DNA of 64,000 bases from Litsea cubeba (lineage: Eukaryota; Streptophyta; Magnoliopsida; Laurales; Lauraceae), in assembly GCA_012931725.1 (NCBI GenBank), contig CM022953.1, positions 59,909,354 to 59,973,353 of the forward strand, given 5' to 3'. Each line of letters opens with the position of its first letter. Position 1 is the first letter of the stretch. The notes beneath the pieces were generated by a model. It saw only the letters and a list, made by a program, of their open reading frames with translations, was not told the DNA's origin and did not search any database. Of this stretch, positions 11,319 to 20,699 are shown in pieces. The translations under genes and the position numbers were made by a program.

Positions 11319-13517
11319 GCCTCACATAATTAAAATCTTGCCTGTCATTCCCCTCATGCTAACCCCCGTACCTCCTTCCTATTACCATTTCCATGTTCGA
11401 GTATAATCAAATTCAAAGATTCACCATCATAATACCAAAAGCAACCAATTTCTTGCACAATTCTTCCATACTTAGACTGTGAATGACCCAAGCCGACTCG
11501 AATCGGCTCATTCGGAATGGGCTTGGACTTGAGCTTAACTGATAAGCTAATCGAGCTTAGCTCATTAACTCACAAGCCAAGCTCAGCCCGAGGAGGGGCA
11601 ATTGCCCCTCCTTAACTTTTTTATTTTCCTTTAATATAGGATATAAAGATTTGAAAATCGTCATCCCTATCTTGATTTTATCCTCTTTGCCCCTTCTGAA
11701 CTTTTTGTTTTCATGTTTGCCCCTCAACAATTTTATTTTCCCCTTAGTAAAGCCAGGAACTTTTAAAACAAATGAAGGCAATATCATCATTTTTTTAATC
11801 TAATCGAGAGCTCATCATAGCTATTTAACTAGATATCCATTTGAATTATATGGGTTCCACCGTTTCTCTTTCTTCTTTCTCTATCTATTTACTTCTCGCA
11901 TAGCCCAAATACAATAAGTGGCTTCCCACATGCTTCATGTAAGTGCAAAGAGTGTACCTACAATGCAGTCCATTTAATAAAACTATGAGCTGCTCAAATG
12001 GGATGCCTGCCCTATTAATGGGATTTCCTCAAGTTTTAATTAACACAATCTTATGCATTATAAAATGCTATATTTAATAATATTAATGTCACCCTTATAT
12101 GCATTTACAAAGGATTGATAATTAAAAAGTAAATTACATCTGAATGAGGATGTGATCATTAGACCCATATTATGAAATTCAAAAATATTATTTAACTTAA
12201 TAATAAATTAATAATATACTCACAAGTAAATTTGTTAAAATCATGCAATTTGCATTTCTTTTCTAATCTTCTAGGCCCATAATTGAATGTTGTTGGATAT
12301 GGAGAGCAATACAAGTTAATCATTTTAGGGGATAATTTATTAACCATTTTATGAGTTAAATTGGATTGAATATATGATTTTTAATTTTAATATTTTGTTA
12401 AGTAATTAATATATGTTACATTTTTTCTATCATTTTTCTGTTAGCAAAAAACTTAATTTTTTACATGAAAATTTTTGCCCCCCCCCCCAAGAGAAAATCC
12501 TAGCTCCGCCACTGCTTGTCAACACACATAAAAGCCATATGCCCATATGTACGATGAAGACAAGCCAAAAACCAAGCCCGAGCTTGAGCTCAGCTAATTT
12601 ACTATTGAGCTTGAGAACCTCGACTTGAGCTCAACCTTGACTCGATTATGGGCCTGACTCAATTAAGTTCAAATTATTTATGAGCACCAGCCGAAGCTTG
12701 GCTTGTTAACACACATAAAATCGTATGTACGAGGAAGACAAGCCAAAACCAAGCCCAAGCTTGAGCCCAGTTCATTTACAATTGAGCTCACGTTCACTTG
12801 AGCTCAAGCTGTGCTCAAGTTGTGGATCAGGATCCTACTCTTATTCCCCACTTCGATAGTACTTACCACCTTAGCATCAGAAGAAATTGTCACTTGCTTG
12901 GAGAATTGGAAAGTATCTTGAAGCCCATTTTTCTTAAAATCTCAATCCACATTCATTTATTTCAACCATTCAATTGCAAGCATACTTTGCCGCTACACCA
13001 ATTAAGGGCCAATATAGGCAACTTACCGTGGGACGCATTGCGCGAATGGTCCTCATTAGAGATCGGCGCGCAGAACTACACCCATCACAGAACTAACTCT
13101 CCTAATTTCTTATTCCAAATGCATCACTCCCTCTGAACACCACCAACCAACAACAACAACGATGATGATTAGGATGATGATTAAAATTATACTTACAGGA
13201 CTTGCCATTCAGTAGAACCACAATCACCATCATCAGCCCTTTTTAGTGGCCCGACCTATCATCCAATCCTGCCCCTTCATACTCACCACCCCAAATATAC
13301 TGGGATTCACCCAGATCAATGTAAAGAAACACAATAAGAGAAAGAGGAGGAAAAATCATGGAAATTATCTAATGGTTAAGATGATTAGATGGGGAGCCAA
13401 ATTTTTTCACACCCATGGGCCATAAATAGAAAATTAGACCTTCTCATACCCAATCTTGATGACCGGCATGAACCCAAGGTTGTTCTAACAGAGAAGAAGA
13501 AGAAGAAGGCAAGGTAC
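11319..13517 (-). other. AT-rich intronic sequence between the LINE and CTU1 exon 1
   Basis: I see no gene here. Segments around 11500-11590 and 12516-12830 share GAGCTTGAGCTC-like motifs. The block 11590-12500 is bounded by GC-poor sequence, with a GGGGCAATTGCCCC palindrome at its left and a C tract at 12478-12489 followed by AGCTCCGCCACTG. It may be a decayed non-autonomous transposon inserted in that repeat. Confidence 0.4.
12516..12830. repeat. Diverged tandem duplication, about 186 bp
   Basis: CTTGTCAACACACATAAAA at 12516 recurs as CTTGTTAACACACATAAAA at about 12702. Both are followed by a GTACGA...AAGACAAGCCAAAA block and AAGCTTGAGCTC-type sequence. The second unit is incomplete. Confidence 0.6.
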
Positions 13518-13610
13518 CTGGTCTTGAGTTTTGGGTCTCTTGAGAGCAGCTCTCCTGTCGTTGCAGATGGAGCAGACACGACCCCGACTCTTCTTTTTCA
13601 CCTCTTCCAT
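13518..13610 (-). CDS. CTU1: CTU1 exon 1 (N-terminus)
   Basis: The start codon is at 13608-13610 and the exon has 31 codons. It begins MEEVKKKSRGRVCSIC and ends KRPKTQDQ, followed by a GTACCT donor. It encodes the first Cys pair (CSIC) of the zinc-binding module that heads CTU1 proteins, and the family-typical block RRAALKRPKT. Spliced to 198-312, it reads KTQDQ-ICRECFY in frame, matching the conserved N-terminus of plant CTU1. The product is the ATP-PP-loop subunit of the CTU1-CTU2 wobble-uridine thiolase. The start is supported because it is the only Met before the conserved block, and an in-frame upstream extension is not evident. Confidence 0.9.
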
Positions 13611-13739
13611 GATTGGAGTGGTTAGGGTTTGTAAATTTCCTGTAAAGAACGACAGGTTTTCTATAGCCCCCCTGTTAAAGAGTAGTTGTGAATTTAGTTG
13701 AGGCATTTGGTGAAAGGTAACTGATGTACGTTTTATAGC
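13611..13739 (-). promoter_or_regulatory. CTU1 5' leader and putative TATA box at the MULE junction
   Basis: Only 121 bp separate the CTU1 ATG from the MULE1 target duplication. On the minus strand TATAAAA occurs at 13731-13737, overlapping the target duplication GCTATAAA (13732-13739). This is a sensible TATA position for a leader of about 90 nt. The leader contains AAACCCTAA just before the ATG. Everything further upstream is now transposon. Confidence 0.55.
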
Positions 13740-13774
13740 GACTGCTGCTATTGGCACACAAAAATTTTCTTTTC
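13740..13774 (+). repeat. MULE1 left terminal inverted repeat
   Basis: GACTGCTGCTATTGGCACAC and following bases pair with the right end at about 20400-20436. The two differ by a few substitutions. Confidence 0.8.
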
Positions 13775-14214
13775 AAAAAAAGGATTTTCTGTTTTTTCAT
13801 ATTACATTTATACCCCTTTATGAAATGACTAAAGTAGCCATTATCCAATAAAAACTCAAATCAGAATTTCTTTTCTCACACAATCTCCATTCTTCTTCCC
13901 TTCTCCCAACTCACTCTCCACTTCTCACTCTCCACTTCCTCCATCTTCCTTGGGCATTCTATCTCACTCTCCACTTGCATTTTATTTTTTCTGGGCATTC
14001 TATCTCACTCTCCACTTCCTTCATTTTCCTTTGCAACTCATCTTTCACTCACATTCCTCCATTTGATTGTGCAATGAAGGAAGAGATGGATGAAAGCAAC
14101 AATCAAATGGTGCCTTTTAATCAAAGAGTAGTGGAAAGGTATTTTTCATTGATATATTTTTTTTATTTTTGTATATTTTGTAATTTCTTCATCTCGCCTG
14201 AAACTTAGAACCTC

Positions 14215-14406
14215 CCGATATGTACGGTATTTCAGAACCGAACATATAGCATATGTTCGGACATACAGGACCGAACATATGACATATGTTCGGACCTATA
14301 CAACCGAACATAAGCTATATGTTCGGTCCTGCACTTCCAAACATATAGCATATGTTCGGTCCTGAGATTCCGAACAGATGCTATATGTTTCGGAATTAAA
14401 TATCCG
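14215..14406. repeat. MULE1 palindrome array A, five 33 bp units
   Basis: CCGAAC (or CCAAAC) begins at 14238, 14271, 14304, 14337 and 14370, exactly 33 bp apart. Each is followed 11 bp later by GTTCGG, for example CCGAACATAT-AGC-ATATGTTCGG. The 10-11 bp spacers differ. It lies upstream of the transposase coding exons, in the leader or first intron. Confidence 0.9.
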
Positions 14407-14437
14407 GACACTGATATTTAATTAATATATTATGCAG

Positions 14438-17228
14438 GTCTCTACGCAAGAAAGTCAGGTTGGATCGGACTTTGTCATGGATTATACCAGTGAGTTTATA
14501 ACTCACGAGGTAAGACCAACATATGTAGGATTTATTATTCAAGTTACATTTACTTATTACTGAATTTGTATTTAATTTGTTTATTTATTGTAGATATTTC
14601 ACAGCCGCGATTCGTTGATCAGTTGGGCTCGTGGAGTAGGAAGGAAAAATGGGTTTGTTATCGTGATAAAGGTTTCAAATGCTGCTCGAGTGGGTGTCAA
14701 AGCGAGAGTACTCCTTGCTTGCGAGAGAAATGGACAATATAAACAAGAAGAGTGCCAAAAGCGAAAGAGGATCAAACAAACCGGTTCAAAGAAATGTGGA
14801 TGTCCTTTCGCACTAAAGGGTAAAAAGTTAGACTCAAATGATGATTGGATGTTGGAGGTCATATGTGGTGTGCATAACCATTCGGCAGCGGAATATTTAG
14901 AAGGGCATTCATTTGCAGGAAGATTATCAGAGGAGGAAACAAAGTTGCTGGTTGACATGTCGAAGAGCATGGTTAGACCAAAAGAAATTTTGGTTACGTT
15001 GAGACAAAGAAGTGAATTAAACGTAACCACAATGAAGACCATATACAATGCACGCTACAGATATAAAGTTAATGAGTGGGGTGGAAGAAGTCAGATGCAA
15101 CAACTACTTGGTAAGTTGGCAGAGCATGATTACATAGAATGGCATAAGAATTGTGAGGATAGCGAGATTGTAACTGACTTGTTTTGGACGCACCCAAAAA
15201 GTATAGATTTGTTGCATGCATTTCCACATGTCTTGATAATGGACTGTACTTACAAGACCAATCGTTATCGCATGCCTCTTCTGGAGATTGTTGGAGTCAC
15301 ATCCACAGACATGACTTTTTCAGTATACTTTGCATACCTTCATGCTGAACGTGAAGAAAATTATGCATGGGCACTAGGTGTATTGCGTTCTATTATTGGC
15401 GATGGTATTCTTCCTGATGTCATTGTGACGGATAGAGAATTGTCACTCATGAACTCCATTAACAGAATATTCCCTGGTGCTACTCATTTATTATGCAAAT
15501 GGCACATTAATAGAAACGTATTGGCGAGATGCAAGAAGTTGTTCGAAACGAAAGAAAAATGGGACAGGTTTATTTTGAGCTGGAATATGTTGGTGTCTTC
15601 ATCCACAGAAGATGAGTTTGGTGAACAACTCAGTAAGCTAAATAATGAATTCAGCACGTACCCTGATGCACTCAATTACGTCAAAGGTAGTTGGTTGGAT
15701 GCTTACAAAGAGAGATTTGTCTCCGCATGGACGGACAATTGTGTCCATTTTGGGAATATTACCTCGAACAGGTAATTTTTAAAAAAAATTACTTTTTTTG
15801 ATTTATGCTTATTAATTAATAACACTAACCTCTTAATAATCCAATGCAGGGCCGAGAGTTCACATGCACAACTCAAAAGACAGCTTGGTTCAAGTCAAGG
15901 AAATTTTGAAGCAGTTTGGTCTAAAATCCATAATTTCCTTGAGTTGCAGCATACCAATATCAAAGCATCATTTGAGAAAAGTAAGACAGTTGTGGCAACA
16001 TAATTTCAAGCCGGCAGAATACAAAGATCTTCGTGGTAATGTTTCTAAAAATGCACTTGATAAAATTTTAACAGAAACCAAGAGAGCTACAGTAGTTGGA
16101 ATTGACGCCAGTGCATGTGGTTGTGTTATTCGACGCACACATGGATTACCCTGTGCGCATGAGATTGCAGAATATATCAGTCAAGGGCGGCCTATTCCTC
16201 TAAGCTGTGTACATCAGCATTGGAAGAAGCTTGATATGTTGCCAACTACTTCGTCGATGACGAGTTCTTCTATGAGTTTGGATTTGAAGGCAGATTTGGA
16301 GTTACTTGAAAAACGGTTCAATGAGTATGATTCCACTAGAAAATTGCAACTTCTGAAGAAGATACGGGAGCTATCTATGCCAGACAGCACTCATTTGATT
16401 GAACCCGAGGTGATTTCAAGAACAAGAGGTAGACCAAGTATGAAAGCTGACACATCAACTCGACGAGATCCAAGCGCTTTTGAATTGGTGCCGTCTGCAC
16501 AGGATAGCTACTCGCCTAAATCAGTTGCAGTGAAAGATGTTAAAAATAAAGGACAATTGGGATTCAAACCAAAGAGAAACGAGAAGATAAGGGCGATTCG
16601 TACAAGGTCAAAGAACATCAGTAATTATGTGGACTCATTTCCCGTGGGGTTGAGACCTTACATTAAGGTTGTAAAGGATGTTGCAGCTGATGGTAATTGT
16701 GGATTCAGAGCAATCGCTGGATTGGTAGGCCTACCCGAGGATGAATGGAGACAAGTCAGAAGAGATTTATTACAAGAGCTGCTTGCACATGTAGACCACT
16801 ACAGACAATTATATGGAGTGGAGGAAAGAGTTGAAGAATTGGTTGAAACATTATCATGCATGGATGACAACCCATTGATAGACTATTGGATGACTATGCC
16901 TGACATGGGACATCTCATAGCATCACGTTATAATTTGGTGTTATATCATTTGAGCAGAGAACAATGCCTCACTTTCCTGCCTTTGCGATCTGTGCCGGTG
17001 CCAATGCCTTCTCGGAACGAGAGAACAATCGGTTTTGTTAATGGGAATCATTTTGTACAACTATTTTTAATACCTGGTCATCCAATTCCGCCTATTGCAA
17101 ATAAGTGGAAACAGTTCCATTATCCTTGTGCGGATGGATGGGAGACTCCATATAGGGAGCGGATTGTTCAATTCAAAGAGCTCGTAACTCCAGACGTATC
17201 AATAGCAGAGACAATTGATTTGGATTGA
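14438..17228 (+). pseudogene. MULE transposase fused to an OTU cysteine-protease domain (one frameshift)
   Basis: The exons are 14438-14509 (FVMDYTSEFITHE), 14594-15771 and 15850-17228, with GT-AG introns and matching phases. Domains in order are a FAR1-type N-terminal zinc region (CGCPFALKGKK, VCGVHNH-like); the MULE DDE core with VLIMDCTYKTN (about 15230), VIVTDRE (about 15425) and CKWHINRNV; a SWIM zinc finger CGCVIRRTHGLPCAHE (about 16116-16165); and an OTU domain at about 16660-17070 with ADGNCGFRAI and GNHFVQL, which supply the catalytic Cys and His. One extra G in the run at 15994-15995 shifts the frame and creates TAA at 16001-16003. The start is uncertain: an ATG at 14074 heads a plausible first exon (14074-14138), but its phase does not match exon 2. 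Confidence 0.85.
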
Positions 17229-17854
17229 ATGTAATTGGACACAATTCCTTTATGTCTCTGTATCAGAATGTTCTTTTAATCATTTAATGAAGTTGATGAA
17301 TGTGGTTTTATTATTTCTGTATGAATCTTTTAATCATTTCTGAAGTTGATGAATGTGTCTTTAAAATAAGCTTTTTTATGTTGAATGTGGTTGAGTCCGT
17401 GCTTATTAATTGAATGCAGACTCATTAAAAAAAGTAAAACTCGTAACTGTAATACCGTTCGGATACACAGTGCCGAACATATCCATATGGTTCGGTTCTG
17501 AGTTACCGAACATCATGGATATGTTCGGCATTGAAGTTCCGAACATCATCCATATGTTCGGCACTGAGTGTCCGAACAAAAATGTTTTGTTCGGACCTGT
17601 GTATCCGAACGGAGGTTCTGTTACCCTACTTTGACAGTATATAATGCAAATATTTCAACCTGTACATAAAAAATCAAGCACTATCCAAAGTAATTAAAGA
17701 TAACATCAAATAACTAAAACACATTTGACAGCAAGTACATCCATATTCAAATTACACAAGAACATCGTCTTAAAATAACCATCTTAGTACTTGAAAAAAA
17801 TATATTACAATGTTTTTTTGTTTTTCATCAATTATAACAAAAAGTTACATTTCT
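17229..17854. other. Spacer between the convergent MULE1 genes
   Basis: It holds array B (listed separately) and AT-rich 3' flanks for both genes. The stretch 17240-17400 repeats TTTTAATCATTT...GAAGTTGATGAATGTG twice, which may reflect the transposase 3' UTR. I see no coding signal apart from the array-derived repeat frame. Confidence 0.5.
17455..17612. repeat. MULE1 palindrome array B, five 33 bp units
   Basis: CCGAAC starts at 17473, 17506, 17539, 17572 and 17605, exactly 33 bp apart. GTTCGG partners lie between them, for example CCGAACATCATCCATATG followed by TTCGG. The array is closed at both ends by an outer inverted pair, CCGTTCGGATACACAG at 17455 and its near-complement ending CCGAACGG at 17612. 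It lies between the convergent transposase and PMD genes. Confidence 0.9.
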
Positions 17855-19726
17855 TCAACTGTCCCTTCCCCTCCTAGTCCTAGTGCGACTGTAAGTTTGT
17901 GAACTCATGTGGGGATGTCGAAAGGTTCGTTGAGCATCCTCAATTGAAACTCCCCGTAACACATGTGCCACCTGATTCACATGGGTATATAATCCCCGAG
18001 GGTCTTCAACCCAATGGTCTTCACCTCTTCCTGTAACCTCATCAAGTATGATCAGTGCATCCGAATTACGCTGGTGATAGTCAATCATACCGCTACCACT
18101 TGGCTCATTTTCTTCGGGACGGGGCGCGAAATTAGAATGTAAGTTTGGGTGTTGTAATATCCTCCACGATACTCGTGCATACCAATCCATATACCCGGGA
18201 ACACAATCTGAAGGACGCCTAACTGGTTGACTACGATTCAATGCAGATAGTAGGTGATTAGGCCATCCTTCCCAAACTTGATTGATATATTGATATGCGA
18301 TTTGATAGTCACGGGCAGTAGGACCTCGCGTAGCACGAATAGGGGCTAATGGCGGTGGAGGAATCGTCTGAACTCTCCCAAACTGTCTGAGCACCCTATC
18401 TGGGTGATAAGGCTCAACAACATCCATACATTTGATGCACCCACAGTAGTATGCAACTTCATTGAAAGGATGATATTGTCTAACATCACGATATGGGTCC
18501 CAAGTCACCTGAAAGTAGTTAGTCCAATCGTAAGATATGAAAGTATATAATAGAAAATAAAAGTTAATCCGATACACTATTTAAAAGAAACATCAAGTTA
18601 ATTACCTGATCAGCACTCATGACGTCAATTCTCTCTCGTATGCTTTGTAAAGGAGCAGACTCTCTACGAGGAAACCAACGATGGACCCGGGGCTGAATGG
18701 CTTGATAGAGTAAGTTTGGAGTCGGAGCCAAACTTTCGAAGTGTTCGTACACCCAAGCTTCTAGTAGAGTCAAATAGCCGGCTATTTTGTTTCACTTCAT
18801 GCCTGCATGCTAACCCCAACTGCTTGTATAAGTATGCTAGTGCAGCAGCACCCCATGCATATGAACGTATGGCCTCTACATCCACGAGTTTTGTAAGGAA
18901 ATGATCGGCACCCGTGTGCCACTCTTGTCAGTAAACAAGGTACAACCCAATAAGTACAAAAGGTATGCTCTTACTGCAGAGTCTATCATCTCGTCCCCAT
19001 CCACCGTCAGTCAAACTGGAAAAACCTTTCCCGTAACCACTCCAATCTAACTGATTAGCCCCGCACTTGTATCAACTCATCATGTGCTTCTACCGGTTCT
19101 ACTCCTAGTGCATCAACAAGGAGTGCTTGAGCTTCTTCATATGACATTCTTTCATTATAAGAAACCGTCCGCCCAATCACTGGGATGCCTAGGATAGATG
19201 CAACATCATCTAAGGTGATGGTCATCTCACCAAAAGGCATATGAAAGGTGTTCGTCTCAGGTTGCCACCTTTCCACAAAACCAGATACAGTAATCTTATT
19301 GACGGAGCGGTAAGATGCATTCACTAGTGGAGCCAATCCAGACCTCGAGACTAAATCTCTAAACCTGTCAGACTCATTCAGTTGCCACAAAGGCACTTTC
19401 TGCCCATGACTTAGACATTTCAGTGGGCCTCGATCCTGCATTCAACCATTAATATATAATTTAATAAATTAACAAATAAATAAAAACTTTCATATGAAAC
19501 AAGTGAAACACACCTGTCCAATCCAAATATACCCAGCTGTATGTGTATCAAAGCTGGTCAATAAGGACCTATCTTGTGGCCCCGGGGCTTGTTGATCTTC
19601 CATCTCTTCTTGTTGTTCTTCCTCTTCCTCAGATATCTCTGGGTCTTCCACAACCTCTTCTATTATCTGACGTCGCTTCCTATTTGAAGCAGTAGGTCGC
19701 ACTCGAGAAGAGCTTGGCCGGTCCAT
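17855..19726 (-). pseudogene. Plant mobile domain (PMD, MAIN/MAIL-like) gene of MULE1, decayed
   Basis: Exon 1 is 19514-19726 (acidic, basic-start N-terminus MDRPSSSRVRPTASNRKRR). Exon 2 starts at 19435 and carries the PMD signature FVERWQPETNTFHMPFGE followed by MTITLDDVASILGIPV. Later segments give CRAYLLYLLGCTLF-like and AWGAAALAYLYKQLG blocks, then EAWVYEHF and ERIDVMSADQ. The last exon (from about 18513 down) ends in a TRTRRGRDS tail. Lesions are a TAA where the family has Gln (about 19053), and frameshifts near 19010, 18900 and 18785. PMD proteins of this type occur as host MAIN/MAIL genes and as cargo of plant transposons. Their role in the transposon is unknown. Confidence 0.8.
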
Positions 19727-19776
19727 TTCTAAAATACGAAAGAAAAAAATTTTATTTGACTGCTAGATCTCTATAT

Positions 19777-19930
19777 GTTCGGACCTGAGTGTCCGAACAT
19801 ATTACTTTTGTTCGGACCTGAGTGTCCGAACAAAAGGAATATGTTCGGACACTCAGGTCCGAACAAAACCAATTTGTTCGGACTTTAGTGTCCGAACATC
19901 TGCAACCCGTTCGGTCAACCAGAGCCGAAC
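19777..19930. repeat. MULE1 palindrome array C, five 33 bp units
   Basis: GTTCGG starts at 19777, 19810, 19843, 19876 and 19909. CCGAAC starts at 19793, 19826, 19859, 19892 and 19925. Both series run at exactly 33 bp, giving GTTCGG-N10-CCGAAC-N11 units. The N10 spacers are mostly ACCTGAGTGT or its complement. The array lies just upstream (minus strand) of the PMD start codon. Confidence 0.92.
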
Positions 19931-20399
19931 AGTCGCGATTTCTGAACCTAAAACCGCGACGATGGATGATCAAATGTAACCCTAAACTATTAGAAAACAG
20001 TAACATTGTCTGTCAAAACTTACATTGAGTTAAAATCTATCCTAATAACAAGTTTTAATGGAAAAATAAGTAATCTAAGATGGAAAAAAATGGTAAAGAA
20101 TAGATAGGGAAGAAGAAGAAATGGTAATGTTGGAAGTATCCATTTACCTTTGGAAGAGAAGGATGTCTAGAGGAATAGGAACGCCGGTGGCACGCCGGAG
20201 AATCGCCGGAGAATGATGATCCAGTAGGTGGAGTGGAAGTGCCTTTTGGTTTGTGTCTGGGAAGAACAAGAAGAAGATGTGTGTGGGAAGAAAAAAAGAG
20301 GGAAATGAATATAAGGGCAGTTTAGGAACTTTTGATGTGTGTGGAAAGAAATACATTCATTTTTTAAATTTTAGTAATGTGTGTGGAGAGAAATTGTGT

Positions 20400-20436
20400 G
20401 GGAAAAGATAAATTTTGTGTTCCAATAGCAGCACTC
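20400..20436 (-). repeat. MULE1 right terminal inverted repeat
   Basis: Its reverse complement begins GAGTGCTGCTATTGGAACAC, matching the left end at 13740. It is followed by the duplication TTTATAGC at 20437-20444. Confidence 0.8.
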
Positions 20437-20460
20437 TTTATAGCACGTGGTCCACGTCAT
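20437..20460 (-). promoter_or_regulatory. Displaced distal promoter motifs of CTU1: second TATA copy and G-box pair
   Basis: On the minus strand this reads TGACGTGG, two bases, then CCACGTGC immediately before GCTATAAA. CACGTG is a G-box core and TGACGTGG an ACGT-type element, close to a TATA box. In the uninterrupted locus these would have sat right at the CTU1 TATA box. Now 6.7 kb of MULE1 lies between them and the gene. Confidence 0.5.
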
Positions 20461-20699
20461 TTTCTCATCAAGGCAGCGGTCCCCTTTTAATATTTAATGA
20501 GTAAAAAGGATAAAAATGCCCTCTCTTTATATACTCTATACATTACCAAATATGTATTGTTTAAAAATATTCCGTCATACACTCCGAAATCTAATCAAAA
20601 TAAAGATTCTGAAATCAAATATGAAGGAAACTGCAGAAAGAAGCAAAATCAACTCATCAGTGACCTCAAGCAATCGAATCATCTTGACTTAAACTTAAT
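20461..20699. other. Former upstream flank of CTU1
   Basis: This AT-rich sequence has no gene I recognise. It merges into the minisatellite on the right. Confidence 0.4.

Larger units (their letters stand above)
313..13517 (-). other. CTU1 intron 1, 13.2 kb, filled with retroelements
   Basis: The intron is defined by the donor GTACCTT directly after exon 1 (13511-13517) and the acceptor ending AAAG directly before exon 2. It is 13,205 bp long and contains a decayed LINE (about 489-3143), a small terminal-repeat element, a second LINE split by a complete Copia element, and about 2.2 kb of AT-rich unassigned sequence. All three retroelements have their coding strand on the minus strand, so they would be read in the sense direction by CTU1 transcription. 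Bases 313-488 hold nothing I recognise. Confidence 0.85.
13740..20436 (+). mobile_element. MULE1: Mutator-like transposon with transposase-OTU and PMD genes
   Basis: This 6,697 bp element has similar ends. The left end starts GACTGCTGCTATTGGC and the right end, reverse complemented, starts GAGTGCTGCTATTGGA; similarity runs for about 35 bp. Both ends are flanked by TTTATAGC (13732-13739, 20437-20444), an 8 bp duplication close to the 9 bp typical of Mutator. It carries a plus-strand MULE transposase fused to an OTU domain, a convergent minus-strand plant-mobile-domain gene, and three 33-bp-phased palindrome arrays in the spacers. It sits between the CTU1 leader and distal promoter elements. 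Confidence 0.9.

Noticed and set aside
14074..14138. First exon of the MULE1 transposase with its own ATG
   Set aside because: It is plausible by position and donor site, but its reading phase does not fit the next exon, so I did not include it in the gene call.
14215..14406. CRISPR-like look of the 33 bp arrays (repeat-spacer alternation)
   Set aside because: The units are alternating inverted hexamers, not long direct repeats. The spacers are 10-11 bp, and the context is a plant transposon with no cas genes.
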